Made by a program: the position numbers and the translations under genes. A DNA stretch of 64,000 bases. It comes from Chloroflexota bacterium. GTDB taxonomy: Bacteria > Chloroflexota > UBA11872. Each line of letters opens with the position of its first letter. The first letter of the stretch is position 1. Below the pieces are notes generated by a model, which saw only the letters and a program-made list of their open reading frames with translations, did no database searches and had not been told where the DNA came from. The stretch spans positions 62,001-126,000 of the forward strand of contig JAJDUU010000005.1 of NCBI GenBank assembly GCA_022826485.1, in the 5' to 3' direction. This document shows positions 41,068-51,141 of this stretch, piece by piece.

Positions 41068-42981
41068 CTATGGCAGCAGCCCGCGCTGTCGCAGCAACTC
41101 CGAACCGATGGATCCCAGGCGGACCTCCCCGTATTCCGGATACCACTCGAAGCGGGCGCGCTGGAAGTACTGCACGGTCCGCCCGTTCTCCGGCATCTCG
41201 TCCGAAATGGGGTAGCCGAACCTGTCGAGCCCGCCCTGGGACTCCCAATAAGCCAGGAAGGCGAAGTGCACCGCCTGCCGCGTCTCCGGGAAGTAGCGGT
41301 GGTTGGGCTCCCGAGGGATCGGCTCGGCGCGCGGGAAGGGCCGCCGCGCAGCCGTCAGCTCGTCGCCCAGCAGCCCGAGTTGGACCTCGTAGCGGGTGCC
41401 GGCGTGCTCGGCGTGATATTCGAAGCGCGCCTTTTCGAAGTACTGCACGTTGCGACTGCCCAGACTGAACTCCTCGGTCAGCGGCAGCCCGAAGGTCTCG
41501 ACGCCGCCGTTCGCGTCGAAGTAGCGCAGAAAGCCGAAGATGATGTTGTGGCCGGTCTCCTCGTAGTAGCGGGACTGGCCGTCCGGCAGGTTCAGCGGAA
41601 CCACGGGCCGCGTGAGCGAGTGCCCCAGCACGATGCGGAAATGCGAGCCCGCGATGGCGCCCACCTGGGACGCCGCGTGCTGGTTGAAGGCGGTTCTGAA
41701 TTCGCGGTGGCTCACGCTCGCCGAGCCGGCGGTGCCGTTGACCTGGATGCGCACGGTGCGTCCGCCATCCGTGCGTCGGATGTCCAGGCTCGTGATATCG
41801 CCCAGGGCGACCCCCGCCGCGGCCCGCAGCGCGTCGCCCAACACCGTCAGGCCGAATGCTTCGGTGCGCCAGGTGCCGAACGGCGAGTCGGCGTCCCAGG
41901 GGCGGCCGGACGGGTCGAGGTCGGAGATGCCCATCAGATAGGGCAGCGGCGCGCCGCCAAACTGGTCGCTGCTGGCCTCGGTGTGCCCGTTGGACGTGCT
42001 GAAGTAGTAGGGGCGCACGTTCTGGCCGCCGTAGGTCAGCACCTGTCCGGCCGTGGCGTCGACCGCCGTGTTGGTCGACTCCCGCTCGTGGTTCGCGCCG
42101 GCGTAGGCCTGGTGGTTGGGCGTGTCGTCGATGTCCCACATCGAGTGGTTGGGCCGCAGTCCGGTGAGGGCGTAGCCGCGGGCGGCGATCGCCTGGGCTT
42201 GCAGCGCCGCCGCGGGCCAGTGATGGGGCATCTCCGCCGGGACCACGCCGCGCAGATAGTCCTCGAGGGGCAGGACGTTCACGGTGTCGACCTGCGATTC
42301 GTCGCGGGCGTGCAGCACCAGCGAGCCGCGGTAGGTATCGAGGTAGGCGCCCGGAACCGGCTCGCTCCTGCCGGCCGGCTTGTGCACCGCCCGCAGCCGG
42401 GTGGCGGCTTCCAGGGGCTTGACGACCAGGACGCTCGGCAGCTGGAATCCCTGTGTCCAAACGCCGCTGGGATTGATGACGCCGACGGTGATGCCTCCGC
42501 CGGTCTGCTCCAGCATCTGCAGGCGGGCGCCCGCCGGCAGCGGGCCGGTGACGCCCTCCACCTGCCAGCTTCCGCCGTAACCGATGATGTCGCCCGGCAG
42601 GCCGTTCGATGAGCCCCTGGAGCCGTCGACGGCCGGAGGCCGGAAGCCACGGTCGATGAGCACCCGGATCTGCGTGCCGGCGGTGTCGGCCGGACCGATC
42701 TGGGTCCCTGGGTAGTAGGCCTGCAGGATTTGCTCAGCGGACTGGCCTGCGTGCGCGCGTCCGCGCGCACCCCACTGCGACATCCCCACGCCGTGGCCCC
42801 ATCCCGCGCCTTCGAGCCGAACGGTGGCGTGGGGATGAAACGGGACGGCGACGGTGCTCACGGCGGCCACGCGGCCTGGCGCGGTCGCCAGCAACACGGC
42901 GGTCACGGCAACCAGGCCCGCAAGGGCCTCTGCCAGCCGGCCCGCCCGGCACCAGCGGAAGATGGGGGCGTGTCGTCTCAC
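41068..42981 (-). CDS. SpoIID/LytB-domain surface protein with C-terminal LGFP-like repeats
   Basis: A 637-residue protein. An N-terminal hydrophobic segment ('[18 protein letters not shown]') is a signal peptide or anchor. The SpoIID domain follows: '[20 protein letters not shown]', '[20 protein letters not shown]', '[14 protein letters not shown]' and '[20 protein letters not shown]'. At the C-terminus two repeats share '[18 protein letters not shown]' and '[24 protein letters not shown]'. SpoIID proteins bind or cleave denuded peptidoglycan glycans. GTG 42981 is preferred over the track's ATG 43125 because it starts just before the hydrophobic stretch. Confidence 0.87.
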   Translation of the reverse strand: MRRHAPIFRWCRAGRLAEALAGLVAVTAVLLATAPGRVAAVSTVAVPFHPHATVRLEGAGWGHGVGMSQWGARGRAHAGQSAEQILQAYYPGTQIGPADTAGTQIRVLIDRGFRPPAVDGSRGSSNGLPGDIIGYGGSWQVEGVTGPLPAGARLQMLEQTGGGITVGVINPSGVWTQGFQLPSVLVVKPLEAATRLRAVHKPAGRSEPVPGAYLDTYRGSLVLHARDESQVDTVNVLPLEDYLRGVVPAEMPHHWPAAALQAQAIAARGYALTGLRPNHSMWDIDDTPNHQAYAGANHERESTNTAVDATAGQVLTYGGQNVRPYYFSTSNGHTEASSDQFGGAPLPYLMGISDLDPSGRPWDADSPFGTWRTEAFGLTVLGDALRAAAGVALGDITSLDIRRTDGGRTVRIQVNGTAGSASVSHREFRTAFNQHAASQVGAIAGSHFRIVLGHSLTRPVVPLNLPDGQSRYYEETGHNIIFGFLRYFDANGGVETFGLPLTEEFSLGSRNVQYFEKARFEYHAEHAGTRYEVQLGLLGDELTAARRPFPRAEPIPREPNHRYFPETRQAVHFAFLAYWESQGGLDRFGYPISDEMPENGRTVQYFQRARFEWYPEYGEVRLGSIGSELLRQRGLLP

Positions 42982-43127
42982 AGAGCAACGAGTGTAAGGC
43001 CCGCGGGCCTGCGTTTGAACCACATCAGCAAACGGTCGGCTGTCGGGGACCGTGACGGCAGGTTGCCCGTGGGACGCGCTGCCGGCCCATATACTGCGAC
43101 GGTGGCGTCGCGCAGCGGCAAACACTC

Positions 43128-43835
43128 ATGAGCGCTCCCGCCGCGCGGGGTCCCATTGTCACCATCGACGGTCCGGCTGCCGTGGGCAAAACGACGGTCG
43201 GCCGCATGCTGGCCGAGTCTCTTGGCTACCTGTGCCTGGACAGCGGGCTGTTCTACCGCGCCGTGGCGTTGGGAACCGTGCGCGCCGGCGGCGATCCCGA
43301 CAGCCCGGACGATGCCCTGGCGGCGGCTCAGGCCCTGCGGTTGCGCTTCGGCCCGGACCCGTCGGGGCGATTCGCGGCGCGGACCTTCGATGGCGCCTGT
43401 GATATCACCGAAGCGCTCATCAGCCCCGAGGTGGATCGCACCGTGTCATTGGTATCGCGGATTCGCGAGGTGCGGGCGGCCATGCTGGAGCCCCAGCGCG
43501 AGGCGCTCCGTGAGGGCAACATCGTGGCGCTGGGCCGTGACATTGGCACCGTGGTGTGCCCGGAGGCCGACCTCAAGATCTACCTGGACGCCAGCCCGGA
43601 CGTGCGCGCACAACGCCGCTGGAAAGAACGCCGGGACGCCGGGGGGCAGATGGACATCGCCGACATCCGCGAGAACCTGCACGCGCGCGACCGCATTGAT
43701 TCGCAGCGGTCGATCGCGCCGCTGCAGGCCGCGCCCGACGCCGTGATCATCTCCACCGACGACGCCACGCCCGGTGAGGTCGTGGGCGCCATCAGAGCCG
43801 CGATGGCTGCACGGGGGTTGATCCGTGGGGGCTGA
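43128..43835 (+). CDS. cmk: Cytidylate kinase
   Basis: A 235-residue NMP kinase. P-loop 'GPAAVGKT' (15-22), then 'LGYLCLDSGLFYRAVAL', the CMP-binding 'ALISPEVDRTVSLVSRIREV', 'ALGRDIGTVVCPEADLKIYL' and the lid 'RRWKERRDAGG'. It phosphorylates CMP and dCMP. First gene of the cmk-plsC-der-plsY run; the 3' end overlaps plsC by 11 nt. Divergent from the SpoIID-like gene. Confidence 0.96.
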   Translation: MSAPAARGPIVTIDGPAAVGKTTVGRMLAESLGYLCLDSGLFYRAVALGTVRAGGDPDSPDDALAAAQALRLRFGPDPSGRFAARTFDGACDITEALISPEVDRTVSLVSRIREVRAAMLEPQREALREGNIVALGRDIGTVVCPEADLKIYLDASPDVRAQRRWKERRDAGGQMDIADIRENLHARDRIDSQRSIAPLQAAPDAVIISTDDATPGEVVGAIRAAMAARGLIRGG

Positions 43836-44532
43836 TTACTTCGCCTGGTCGCCGAATCACACGCCCCGCCCATCGATGTGGGCCTATCGCACCGGTCGAG
43901 CGTTCGGTCGCTTTTGCCTGTTTCCGCTGCTATTCGATGTCCATGTGAAGGGAGTGAAGCACGTGCCGTCCGGCGGCCCGTTGATTCTCGCCTCCAATCA
44001 CGTGAGCAACTTCGATCCGATCCTCCTGGGGACCTATGTCCCCCGCACGACGGCCTTTGTCGCCAAGGAGGAGCTGTATCGCGTGGCGCCCCTGGCGCTC
44101 TTGTGGCATCTGTGGGGCGCGGTGCTGGTCCGGCGTGACGGCCTGGATATGCGTCCCCTGCGGATGCTGCTGCGGATCCTCGCGGACGACGGCACGGTGG
44201 GCATGTTTCCGGAGGGCACCCGCAGTCGCGGCAAGGGCCTGCAGCGACCGCTGCCCGGGGTGGCCTACCTGGCCGCGAAGAGCCGTGTGCCGATCCTGCC
44301 GGTGGCCATTTGGGGCGCCGACGACCTGGATCTCAAACGGCGGATGGTGCGCGGCCGCCCCCGGGTCGACCTGCGTATCGGCGAGGTGATGGCGCCGGAC
44401 GTGCCGGGCCGACTGACTCGGGAAGCCCTCGACGAAATCGGCGAGGACGTGATGCACCGCATCGCGGCGCTGTTGCCGGAGCGCTTGCGCGGCGTCTACG
44501 CCGCGTCGCCGGCCGGAGCGGACGATGGCTGA
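43825..44532 (+). CDS. plsC: 1-acyl-sn-glycerol-3-phosphate acyltransferase
   Basis: A 235-residue PlsC-type acyltransferase. The catalytic block is 'LASNHVSNFDPILLG' (His59, Asp64) and block III is 'GMFPEGTRSRGKGLQ'. 'KEELYRVAPLALLWHLWGAV' and 'VPILPVAIWGADDL' fit. It would convert lyso-phosphatidate to phosphatidate at the membrane. GTG start within cmk. The cmk-plsC-der order is conserved in many bacteria. Confidence 0.92.
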   Translation: MGADYFAWSPNHTPRPSMWAYRTGRAFGRFCLFPLLFDVHVKGVKHVPSGGPLILASNHVSNFDPILLGTYVPRTTAFVAKEELYRVAPLALLWHLWGAVLVRRDGLDMRPLRMLLRILADDGTVGMFPEGTRSRGKGLQRPLPGVAYLAAKSRVPILPVAIWGADDLDLKRRMVRGRPRVDLRIGEVMAPDVPGRLTREALDEIGEDVMHRIAALLPERLRGVYAASPAGADDG

Positions 44533-45847
44533 CGGCGATCGACAACTTCCGCTGGTGGCGCTGATTGGGCGGCCCAACGTCGGCAAGTCCACGCTGTTCA
44601 ACCGCCTGGTCGGGGAGCGCTCGGCGGTGGTCGAGCCGCAGCCCGGCACCACGCGCGACCGCATCTACGGCGAGTTGGAATGGCGCGGGCGCGCATTTGC
44701 CGTCGTGGATACCGCCGGCATTGCCTGGCACGATCCGGCGCCGGTGGCCGAAGCCGCCGTGGCGCAGGCTAGAGCCGCCGCCGACGAAGCCGACCTGGTG
44801 CTCGTGGTGACGGACGTCCAGACCGGGGTGACGGAGCTGGACGGCGTCGTGGCGCGTGAGGTGCTCCGGCGCGAGCGACCGCATCTGCTGGTCGTCAACA
44901 AGGCCGATCACATGGATTTGCGGCTCGATACCGGCGAGTTCTACGCCCTCGGCCTGGGCGAGCCGACGGCCATCTCCGCAATGCACGGCACCGCCACCGG
45001 CGACCTGCTGGACGCCGTGGCCGAGAGGCTGCCGGCCGTGGCGTATGCCGGCGAGCCGGATGAGCTGCCTCGATTGGCGATTGTGGGACGCCCGAACGTC
45101 GGCAAGTCGTCGCTGCTCAACGCGCTGCTGGGGGAGACACGGGCGCTGGTGCACGACGCGCCGGGGACGACGCGCGACAGTATCGACACCCTGCTGGAGT
45201 GGGAGGGCCGATCGATCCGGCTTATTGACACGGCGGGAATTCGACGCCGGGGTCACATCGACTCGGGCGTGGAGTACCACAGCGTCTTGCGCGCGGTGCG
45301 CTCGATTCAGCGCTGCGACGTCGGCCTGCTGGTGGTCGATGCCCACGAGGGCCCAACGGCGCAGGACGCGCACGTGGCCGGGCTGGTGCTCGAGGCCGGC
45401 AAGGGCATCGTCGTGCTCGCCAACAAGTGGGACATGCTCCAGGACCCGGAGCGCCGCAAGGAGGTGGACTTCCACCTCGAGCGCGTCTTGCACTTCCTGC
45501 CCGAGGCGCCGTTTCTGCACACCTCGGCGCTCACGGGACGCGGCGTGCCGATGAGCGTCAGCGCGGGCCTCCAGGTGCACCAGGTTCGGCAAACACGCGT
45601 GGCGACGGGTCCGCTCAACCGGTTCTTGCGCGGCTGGGCCGGCCGCCGCGGCCCGCCCAGCCGCAAGGGACGCCAGGCGCGCTTCAAATACGCCACGCAG
45701 ATCGGCGTCAGTCCCCCGTCCTTCGTGACATTCTTCGCGCGGCCCGAGAACGTGCATCCGTCGTATGTGCGCTATCTCGAAAACGGGTTGCGCGAGGCGT
45801 TTGGCTTCGACGGCACGCCGATCGTGATCCGGCTGCGGCCGTCGTAG
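44525..45847 (+). CDS. der: Ribosome-associated GTPase Der (EngA)
   Basis: A 440-residue protein with two tandem GTPase domains. The first has G1 'GRPNVGKST' (15-23), G3 'DTAGI' and G4 'NKAD'. The second has G1 'GRPNVGKSS', 'DTAGIRRRG' and 'NKWD'. A KH-like C-terminal domain ends with 'VRYLENGLREAFGFDGTPIV', the usual Der ending. It is needed for 50S maturation. ATG 44525 overlaps plsC by 8 nt. Confidence 0.98.
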   Translation: MADGDRQLPLVALIGRPNVGKSTLFNRLVGERSAVVEPQPGTTRDRIYGELEWRGRAFAVVDTAGIAWHDPAPVAEAAVAQARAAADEADLVLVVTDVQTGVTELDGVVAREVLRRERPHLLVVNKADHMDLRLDTGEFYALGLGEPTAISAMHGTATGDLLDAVAERLPAVAYAGEPDELPRLAIVGRPNVGKSSLLNALLGETRALVHDAPGTTRDSIDTLLEWEGRSIRLIDTAGIRRRGHIDSGVEYHSVLRAVRSIQRCDVGLLVVDAHEGPTAQDAHVAGLVLEAGKGIVVLANKWDMLQDPERRKEVDFHLERVLHFLPEAPFLHTSALTGRGVPMSVSAGLQVHQVRQTRVATGPLNRFLRGWAGRRGPPSRKGRQARFKYATQIGVSPPSFVTFFARPENVHPSYVRYLENGLREAFGFDGTPIVIRLRPS

Positions 45848-45937
45848 CACCCGACACATGGACGGTCGAGGCGCCGGGTTGACAGGCTTCGCGCCCCATT
45901 TCAAGCTTGGCGCCACACGGCGGTAGGGGCCTGCCTC

Positions 45938-46603
45938 ATGTCCGTGGGCGAAATTCTGGGCGCGGTCGGCATTGTGCTCGGTGCCTATCTCGTCGGCTCC
46001 ATTCCGTTCGGCGTGCTCGTGTGCCGGTTCGGATTCGGCATCGATGTGTTCGCGCAGGGCAGCCGACGGTCGGGCGCCACGAACGTCATGCGCGCGGTTG
46101 GGTTTGGACCGGCGGCGCTGGTCATCGTGGGCGATCTCCTGAAGGGGTTCGTCCCTGGCCTGGTGGCGTTGCTCATCTTCAGCGACGACTCCATCGTGCC
46201 GGTGCTGGCGGTGACGGCGGCCGTTGCGGGACACAATTGGTCGGTCTTCCTGCGCCTCCGCGGCGGTCGGGGCGTGGTCACGGCGGTCGGCGGCTTGGCG
46301 GCGATGGCTCCCATCGTGGTCGCAATCGCTCTTCCAGCCGGTCTGCTGGCGGCGGCAATCAGCCGCTACGTGTCGGTGGGGTCGCTGACCGGCTCCCTGA
46401 CCGCGCTGGTGAGCGCCGTGGTGTTCTTCGCCATCGGAGGATGGATCACGGGCTACGACCTGCTGCTCGCGGCCGGGCTCGCGTTCTTCATGTTTACGCA
46501 ACACATCGACAATATGCGACGGATCGTCTCCGGTACGGAGCGACGCCTGCCAGCCTGGGCTAGTCTGATCAACGGGCGCAATCGAGGGTCGTCGCTGAGT
46601 TGA
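45938..46603 (+). CDS. plsY: Glycerol-3-phosphate acyltransferase PlsY
   Basis: A 221-residue integral membrane protein. The three conserved loops are present: 'GSIPFGVLV', 'GSRRSGATNVMRAVG' (usual GSGNPGATN with RRS in place of GNP) and 'GHNWSVFLRLRGGRGVVTAV'. It transfers acyl groups from acyl-phosphate to glycerol-3-phosphate, the first step of phospholipid synthesis, and would feed PlsC encoded two genes upstream. ATG 45938, 90 nt after der. Confidence 0.95.
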   Translation: MSVGEILGAVGIVLGAYLVGSIPFGVLVCRFGFGIDVFAQGSRRSGATNVMRAVGFGPAALVIVGDLLKGFVPGLVALLIFSDDSIVPVLAVTAAVAGHNWSVFLRLRGGRGVVTAVGGLAAMAPIVVAIALPAGLLAAAISRYVSVGSLTGSLTALVSAVVFFAIGGWITGYDLLLAAGLAFFMFTQHIDNMRRIVSGTERRLPAWASLINGRNRGSSLS

Positions 46604-46631
46604 GTCGACGGCGCGGTCGAGGGCTCCTGTA

Positions 46632-48197
46632 CTAGGCGGTCGTGTCCCGAACGCTCGTTTCCACCAGCGCCCGCGCAAGCTGACGCGCGATGTTCTCCAC
46701 CGCGATCCCCGCCGCACGGCCGTTCGCGGCCAGTGAACCGGCTCGTGCGTGGAGCCAGACGCCGAGCCGCGCCGCATCGATTGGAGCGAGTCCCTGCGCG
46801 GCCAGTGCGGCCACCGCGCCGGCCAGCACGTCGCCCGACCCGGCCGCCGCCAGCGCCGGATTGGGCCGCGCCAGCAGGTGAAGCTGGTCGCCCGCGGCCA
46901 CAAACGTCGGCGATCCCTTGCCGATCACGACCGCCCCGCTGAGGGCCGCAAGCTCGCGCGTGGCGTACATCATGTCGGCGCCGCGCGGGGTTTCGGCGAG
47001 GTCGAGGAGGCGGCGCATTTCGCCGGGGTGCGGCGTGAGGATCGCGTTTGGACCGAGCATCGCCAACCGTGCGGGTTCGTCGGCGAGCGCGTTGAGCCCG
47101 TCGGCGTCGACGACGGTCGGCACGCCGCGCCGGGTGTCCACCGCAAGGTCGCGCGCCAGGGCATCGCTGCTCGCGCTCCGGCTCAGGCCGGGACCCACCA
47201 CCAACGCCGTCGGCTCGCCCAGCGCCTCGATGGCATCCAGCGATGCACCAATGCAGCCGTCGGCATTCGCCGGCAGCACGCGAAACGTGGCTGCGGGCGC
47301 CACGGCCGCGCAGGCGCCCACCGCCGACTCCACCGAAGCGACGGTCACCATGCCGGCCCCACCGCCCTGAGCCGCCAGGGCCGCGAGGGCGGGCGCGCCG
47401 CGATAGGCAGCCGAACCGCCCACGATCAACACGCGGCCAAAGGTGCCCTTGTGCCCGTCCAGCGGTCGCGCCGGTACGAGGCCCCGCACCGTTGCCGCAT
47501 CGATGATCCGCGCGGCGCCGGAGGCGGCAATCTCCGGCCCCAGCCCGATGTCGAGCGCCTCCACCGCACCGGCGTATTCGATGCCTGGGTGCAACACCGT
47601 GCCGAGCTTGATCGGACCGGTTGCAAGGGTCCCCGTCGCGCGAAAGGCGTTTGGGTCGGCCTGCCCGGTGTCGCCGTCCACGCCGCTCGGGACGTCGATA
47701 GCCAGTCGCACCTGGCCGGGAACTTCCGGCAGCGCGCGCAGCATCTCCGCGACCTGGCCGCGCAGCGGCGGCGTGCTGCCAATGCCCAGCAGCCCGTCCA
47801 CGACGCAGTCCGCCGTCCGGATGTCGCGGGCCAGCGGCCGCGCGTCGTCCGACCAGATCCGCCACCGAGCTCCGGCGGCGCGGGCTGCGTCAACCAGCGG
47901 ATCGGCGGATCGCGCGCGCGAGGCCCAGCAGATGACGCTAGCTCCCATGCGGGTCAGCGTGCGCGCCATGATGAGCGCATCCCCGCCGTTGTCGCCGGGC
48001 CCGACCAGGGCCACGATCACGCGCCCGCGCAGCGGCCCGACGCGGCCGTGGATAGCGACGGCCAGCGCGGATCCGGCCCGACGCATCAAGTCGATCTCCG
48101 GCGCCGTCGCCGACTCGAGCCGCCGCATGCCGGCGACGTCCACCACGCGGTCGAAGGCCGGTCCCGGCATTCTCACCGCCGCCCGCGGCCGGGTCAT
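46632..48197 (-). CDS. nnrE/nnrD: Bifunctional NAD(P)H-hydrate epimerase / ADP-dependent dehydratase
   Basis: A 521-residue fusion. The N-terminal YjeF_N epimerase has 'MRRLESATAPEIDLMRRAGS', 'VALVGPGDNGGDALIMAR' and 'DCVVDGLLGIGSTPPLRG'. The C-terminal ribokinase-like dehydratase has 'GHKGTFGRVLIVGGSAAYRG', 'ILTPHPGEMRRLLDL' and 'AAAGSGDVLAGAVAALAAQG'. It repairs hydrated NADH/NADPH. ATG 48197 overlaps the acpS stop by 4 nt, a common pairing in bacteria. Its longer track ORF reads back into acpS in another frame. Confidence 0.96.
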   Translation of the reverse strand: MTRPRAAVRMPGPAFDRVVDVAGMRRLESATAPEIDLMRRAGSALAVAIHGRVGPLRGRVIVALVGPGDNGGDALIMARTLTRMGASVICWASRARSADPLVDAARAAGARWRIWSDDARPLARDIRTADCVVDGLLGIGSTPPLRGQVAEMLRALPEVPGQVRLAIDVPSGVDGDTGQADPNAFRATGTLATGPIKLGTVLHPGIEYAGAVEALDIGLGPEIAASGAARIIDAATVRGLVPARPLDGHKGTFGRVLIVGGSAAYRGAPALAALAAQGGGAGMVTVASVESAVGACAAVAPAATFRVLPANADGCIGASLDAIEALGEPTALVVGPGLSRSASSDALARDLAVDTRRGVPTVVDADGLNALADEPARLAMLGPNAILTPHPGEMRRLLDLAETPRGADMMYATRELAALSGAVVIGKGSPTFVAAGDQLHLLARPNPALAAAGSGDVLAGAVAALAAQGLAPIDAARLGVWLHARAGSLAANGRAAGIAVENIARQLARALVETSVRDTTA

Positions 48198-48574
48198 GGG
48201 CTGCTGAGCGCCACGACGAAAGCGATGGCCTGATCGCGGCTGTGCGTGAGACTGATGTCGAGATCGTGGATGCCAAGCTCGGCTGCCCGCCGCTCGGCGG
48301 CGCCGTGAAGCCGCACGAGCGGCTTGCCGCGCGGGTCGTTTACGACCTCGATCTCCTTCCACAGCACGCCGCGCATGCCCGTACCCAGCGCCTTGGACAC
48401 GGCCTCCTTGGCCGCAAAGCGCGCGGCGAGCTCGTCGGCGCGCCCGCGGCATCTCGCCTGCTCGGCGGCGGTGTAGATGCGGTTGAGAAACCGCGAGCCA
48501 TAGCGCTGGTGCGCCTGGCGGATGCGCTCGATCTCGATCAGGTCGACGCCGGTGCGGACGCGGGGGCCGCTCAC
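48194..48574 (-). CDS. acpS: Holo-[acyl-carrier-protein] synthase
   Basis: A 126-residue AcpS of standard length. 'RTGVDLIEIERIRQAHQRYG' carries the Mg-binding Asp, and 'FAAKEAVSKALGTGMRGVLW' carries the catalytic Glu and Lys. 'GKPLVRLHGAA' and 'ISLTHSRDQAIAFVV' follow. It transfers phosphopantetheine from CoA to ACP. The GTG/ATG start at 48574 lies 7 nt after the FecR-like gene. Confidence 0.97.
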   Translation of the reverse strand: MSGPRVRTGVDLIEIERIRQAHQRYGSRFLNRIYTAAEQARCRGRADELAARFAAKEAVSKALGTGMRGVLWKEIEVVNDPRGKPLVRLHGAAERRAAELGIHDLDISLTHSRDQAIAFVVALSSP

Positions 48575-48581
48575 GGTGGTG

Positions 48582-49820
48582 TCAGTGTCCGGTTATTTCA
48601 ACGCGCCGAATCGAGGAGTCGTACTCCCAGCCGCTGCCGAGCAACTCGATGCGGCGCAGCTTGACGGGCGGCGGCTGCAGGGCCCCGAGAAGGTCATCCA
48701 CTTCGAGTGTCGTCCACTGCCCGCGGGGAACCAGCTGGCCCAGCTTGACGCTGAGCCCGTCGTCATTCTGGTGGTAGAACCCCGCGCCCCAGATCTGCTC
48801 GCTGCCTTGCTCGTCCACATAGACCAGGCGAACCATCAGCGGATACTCGGTTCCCGCCGTGCCGCCGCCGGACAGGCTTTGAGCGTCGGTGCGCGCCTCG
48901 AGACGCAACCGCAGCGTCATCAGATCGCGCGTATCGATGTCGAGGAGCTGCATGACGCCGCTCTCGCCATGCCGATCGATCGGCGTGCCGCCGTTGGCGC
49001 GCACGAAGCGCAGCGTCCCATCGCTGACTTCAACGCGACCTGCCGGCCCGGCCTCGGTGTCGAAGAAGCTCCACCACGGACCATTGCCAATGTCGGTGGC
49101 GAATAGCGAATCTTGAATCAGGTCCCGCTCAACGGGTAGTGGCCCAATGAGGCCGGAGGCCATGTTGAACTCCGCCCGCGATTGACTGGTGAGGCGCAGG
49201 GAGCGAGGGCCAAGGCTCACCTTGGCCTCACCCACGCGCACCGCCACCTGGTTGGGGCCCTCGACCGGGCGCTCCACCAGATAGCTCCCTTCGGCCAGGT
49301 CCAGCCGGCCGTCGTCGACGAGCACCGTGATCTCGCGGTCCGGGATATGCGGGTGCCGGCTCACGCCGACGCGCACCTGACCGGTGAACAGCCGCAGCAC
49401 GGAGTCTTGCGAGCGCTCGTTGAACCGTCCGAACTGCATGCGTTGCAGGGCGAGCTCGGTCTCGTTGAAGAGCAGCAGGGTGCTGCCGTCGGGAAGACTG
49501 ATCAGCAGACGGGATCGATCATCGGTGCGGAGCCGCGTCCCTTCGGGCAAATCGGCGGTTGCCGCGAGCTGACGCCAGGTGGCGGCCGCCGGCGGCTGGA
49601 CGAGCACGGTGCCTTCGAGGACGAGGGCGCGACTCCCGCGCGCTTCTTGCACCAGTCCGAGCGCCGCGCCGATCCCACGCGGCACGAAGACCACGAGGGC
49701 GACGAAGACGATCAGCGACGCGACGAGCGCGACCCACGCGAGCCGTTGCATGCCGCGGTAGGACTCGGTCTCGGGATCTGCTCGGGGCGTCGCTATTTCC
49801 GTGTCCGTGCGCATCGACAC
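48582..49820 (-). CDS. FecR-domain membrane-anchored protein
   Basis: A 412-residue protein with one N-terminal transmembrane helix ('LAWVALVASLIVFVALVVFV', about 28-47). The extracytoplasmic part has a FecR-like beta domain ('LPEGTRLRTDDRSRLLISLP' ... 'GSTLLLFNETEL') and a C-terminal region that may be a carbohydrate-binding-like jelly roll. FecR domains usually sense or scaffold at the envelope; there is no ECF sigma factor nearby, so no regulatory partner is visible. GTG 49820 or ATG 49814 as start. It sits between acyP and acpS in the operon. Confidence 0.68.
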   Translation of the reverse strand: MSMRTDTEIATPRADPETESYRGMQRLAWVALVASLIVFVALVVFVPRGIGAALGLVQEARGSRALVLEGTVLVQPPAAATWRQLAATADLPEGTRLRTDDRSRLLISLPDGSTLLLFNETELALQRMQFGRFNERSQDSVLRLFTGQVRVGVSRHPHIPDREITVLVDDGRLDLAEGSYLVERPVEGPNQVAVRVGEAKVSLGPRSLRLTSQSRAEFNMASGLIGPLPVERDLIQDSLFATDIGNGPWWSFFDTEAGPAGRVEVSDGTLRFVRANGGTPIDRHGESGVMQLLDIDTRDLMTLRLRLEARTDAQSLSGGGTAGTEYPLMVRLVYVDEQGSEQIWGAGFYHQNDDGLSVKLGQLVPRGQWTTLEVDDLLGALQPPPVKLRRIELLGSGWEYDSSIRRVEITGH

Positions 49821-49823
49821 ATT

Positions 49824-50099
49824 TTAGGTTCGAATCGTAAAGCTCGTGAATTCGCCGGTCGCCGGCGCCCAGTCCGCGTCGACTCGCACCACGCGAGAAT
49901 GGGGCGGGCCGATGCGCAGTTGCGCCAGCAGTGCTTCCAGGTCCGCCTGACCGCCCTCGGCGCGGACTTCAACCGAGTAGCCGTCCGCTCGATTGCGGGC
50001 GTATCCGGTGACACCCAGTCGCCGTGCGTGGATTTGGACGAAGTAGCGAAACGCGACCCCCTGCACCCGACCATACACCGTCGCGGCAAGGCGAGACAC
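49824..50099 (-). CDS. acyP: Acylphosphatase
   Basis: A 91-residue acylphosphatase. The phosphate-binding loop is 'GRVQGVAFRYF' with the catalytic Arg, and the catalytic Asn is in 'GYARNRADGYSVEV'. GTG 50099 gives the family length and lies 7 nt after ruvB; the ATG at 50135 would overlap ruvB. It hydrolyses acyl phosphates; its in vivo substrate is generally unclear. Confidence 0.92.
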   Translation of the reverse strand: MSRLAATVYGRVQGVAFRYFVQIHARRLGVTGYARNRADGYSVEVRAEGGQADLEALLAQLRIGPPHSRVVRVDADWAPATGEFTSFTIRT

Positions 50100-50106
50100 G
50101 CCGTAC

Positions 50107-51141
50107 TCAGAGCAGCGAGCCCTGTTGCGTCCCACCGTCGCCCTTGGTGAATCCCAGGTGCTCGTAGGCCTTGGGAGTGGCGACGCGGCCGCGAGACGTC
50201 CGCGCCAGGAAGCCGGCTTGCAACAGATACGGCTCGTAGTGGGACTCCAGGGTGGTGACTTCCTCGGCCACCGTGGCCGCCAGGGATTGGAGTCCGACGG
50301 GACCGCCGGCGTAGGACTCGATGATGGTGGTCAGTATGCGGCGATCCATGCTGTCGAGGCCGTGGGGGTCGACGCCCATGTCCTCGAGCGCCTGGTTGGC
50401 CACGGCTTCCGTCACCACGCCGTCCGCCTCGACCTCGGCAAAGTCGCGGACGCGGCGCAGCAGCCGGTTGCAGACCCGCGCCGTGCCGCGCGCCCGCTGC
50501 GCGATGGCCGCGGCCCCGGCCGGCACGACCTCGACGCCGAGGATGCCCGCCGACCGCCGCACGATGTGGGCGCATTCGTCGGGCGAGTAGAAGTCGAGGC
50601 GATAGGACTCGCCGAACCGATCGCTCAGCGCCGGCGTCAATTGGCCGTGCCGCGTCGTGGCGCCGACGACGGTGAATCGCGGCAAGTCGAGCCGATAGGT
50701 GCGCGCATGCGGCTTGCCCGCGCCGACCACGATGTCCAGCGCGAAGTCCTCCATGGCGGGATACAGGATCTCCTCGACCGTCCGCCCCAGCCGGTGAATC
50801 TCGTCGATGAACAGCACCTCGCCGTGCTCCATGCTGCTCAGGGTGGCGGCGAGATCGCCGGGGCGTTCGAGCGCCGGCCCGGACGTGACGTGCAGCCGGC
50901 CCTCCATCTCGGTGGCGATGATGTTGGCCAGGGTGGTCTTGCCCAGGCCCGGCGGTCCGGCGAGCAGGATGTGGTCGATGGGCTCGCCGCGTTGCCGCGC
51001 CGCCGCGATCATCAGGCGCAGGCCGCGTTTGACGCGCGGCTGTCCGATGAATTCGTCGTCCGCCAGGCTGACGGGGCGAAGCGTGGTTTCCAGGCTGCGA
51101 TCCTCACCGCCGGCGTCGACGGCGACGATGCGTTCGGTCAC
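50107..51141 (-). CDS. ruvB: Holliday junction branch migration ATPase RuvB
   Basis: A 344-residue AAA+ protein. Walker A 'GPPGLGKTT' (62-70), Walker B '[10 protein letters not shown]', sensor 1 'VGATTRHG', the arginine-finger region '[19 protein letters not shown]' and the C-terminal winged helix ('[20 protein letters not shown]') are complete. '[20 protein letters not shown]' has A/C in place of the more usual P/A. ATG 51141 overlaps ruvA by 4 nt. Confidence 0.98.
   Translation of the reverse strand: MTERIVAVDAGGEDRSLETTLRPVSLADDEFIGQPRVKRGLRLMIAAARQRGEPIDHILLAGPPGLGKTTLANIIATEMEGRLHVTSGPALERPGDLAATLSSMEHGEVLFIDEIHRLGRTVEEILYPAMEDFALDIVVGAGKPHARTYRLDLPRFTVVGATTRHGQLTPALSDRFGESYRLDFYSPDECAHIVRRSAGILGVEVVPAGAAAIAQRARGTARVCNRLLRRVRDFAEVEADGVVTEAVANQALEDMGVDPHGLDSMDRRILTTIIESYAGGPVGLQSLAATVAEEVTTLESHYEPYLLQAGFLARTSRGRVATPKAYEHLGFTKGDGGTQQGSLL

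Noticed and set aside
41047-42460. N-terminal ~500 residues of the 793-aa track ORF that ends in thyX
   Set aside because: This part is antisense-frame read-through of the SpoIID-like gene; only the last ~285 codons are ThyX.
44333-46903. An 856-aa minus-strand ORF across der and plsY
   Set aside because: Shadow frame spanning two well-identified plus-strand genes, with His/Arg/Ala-rich sequence.
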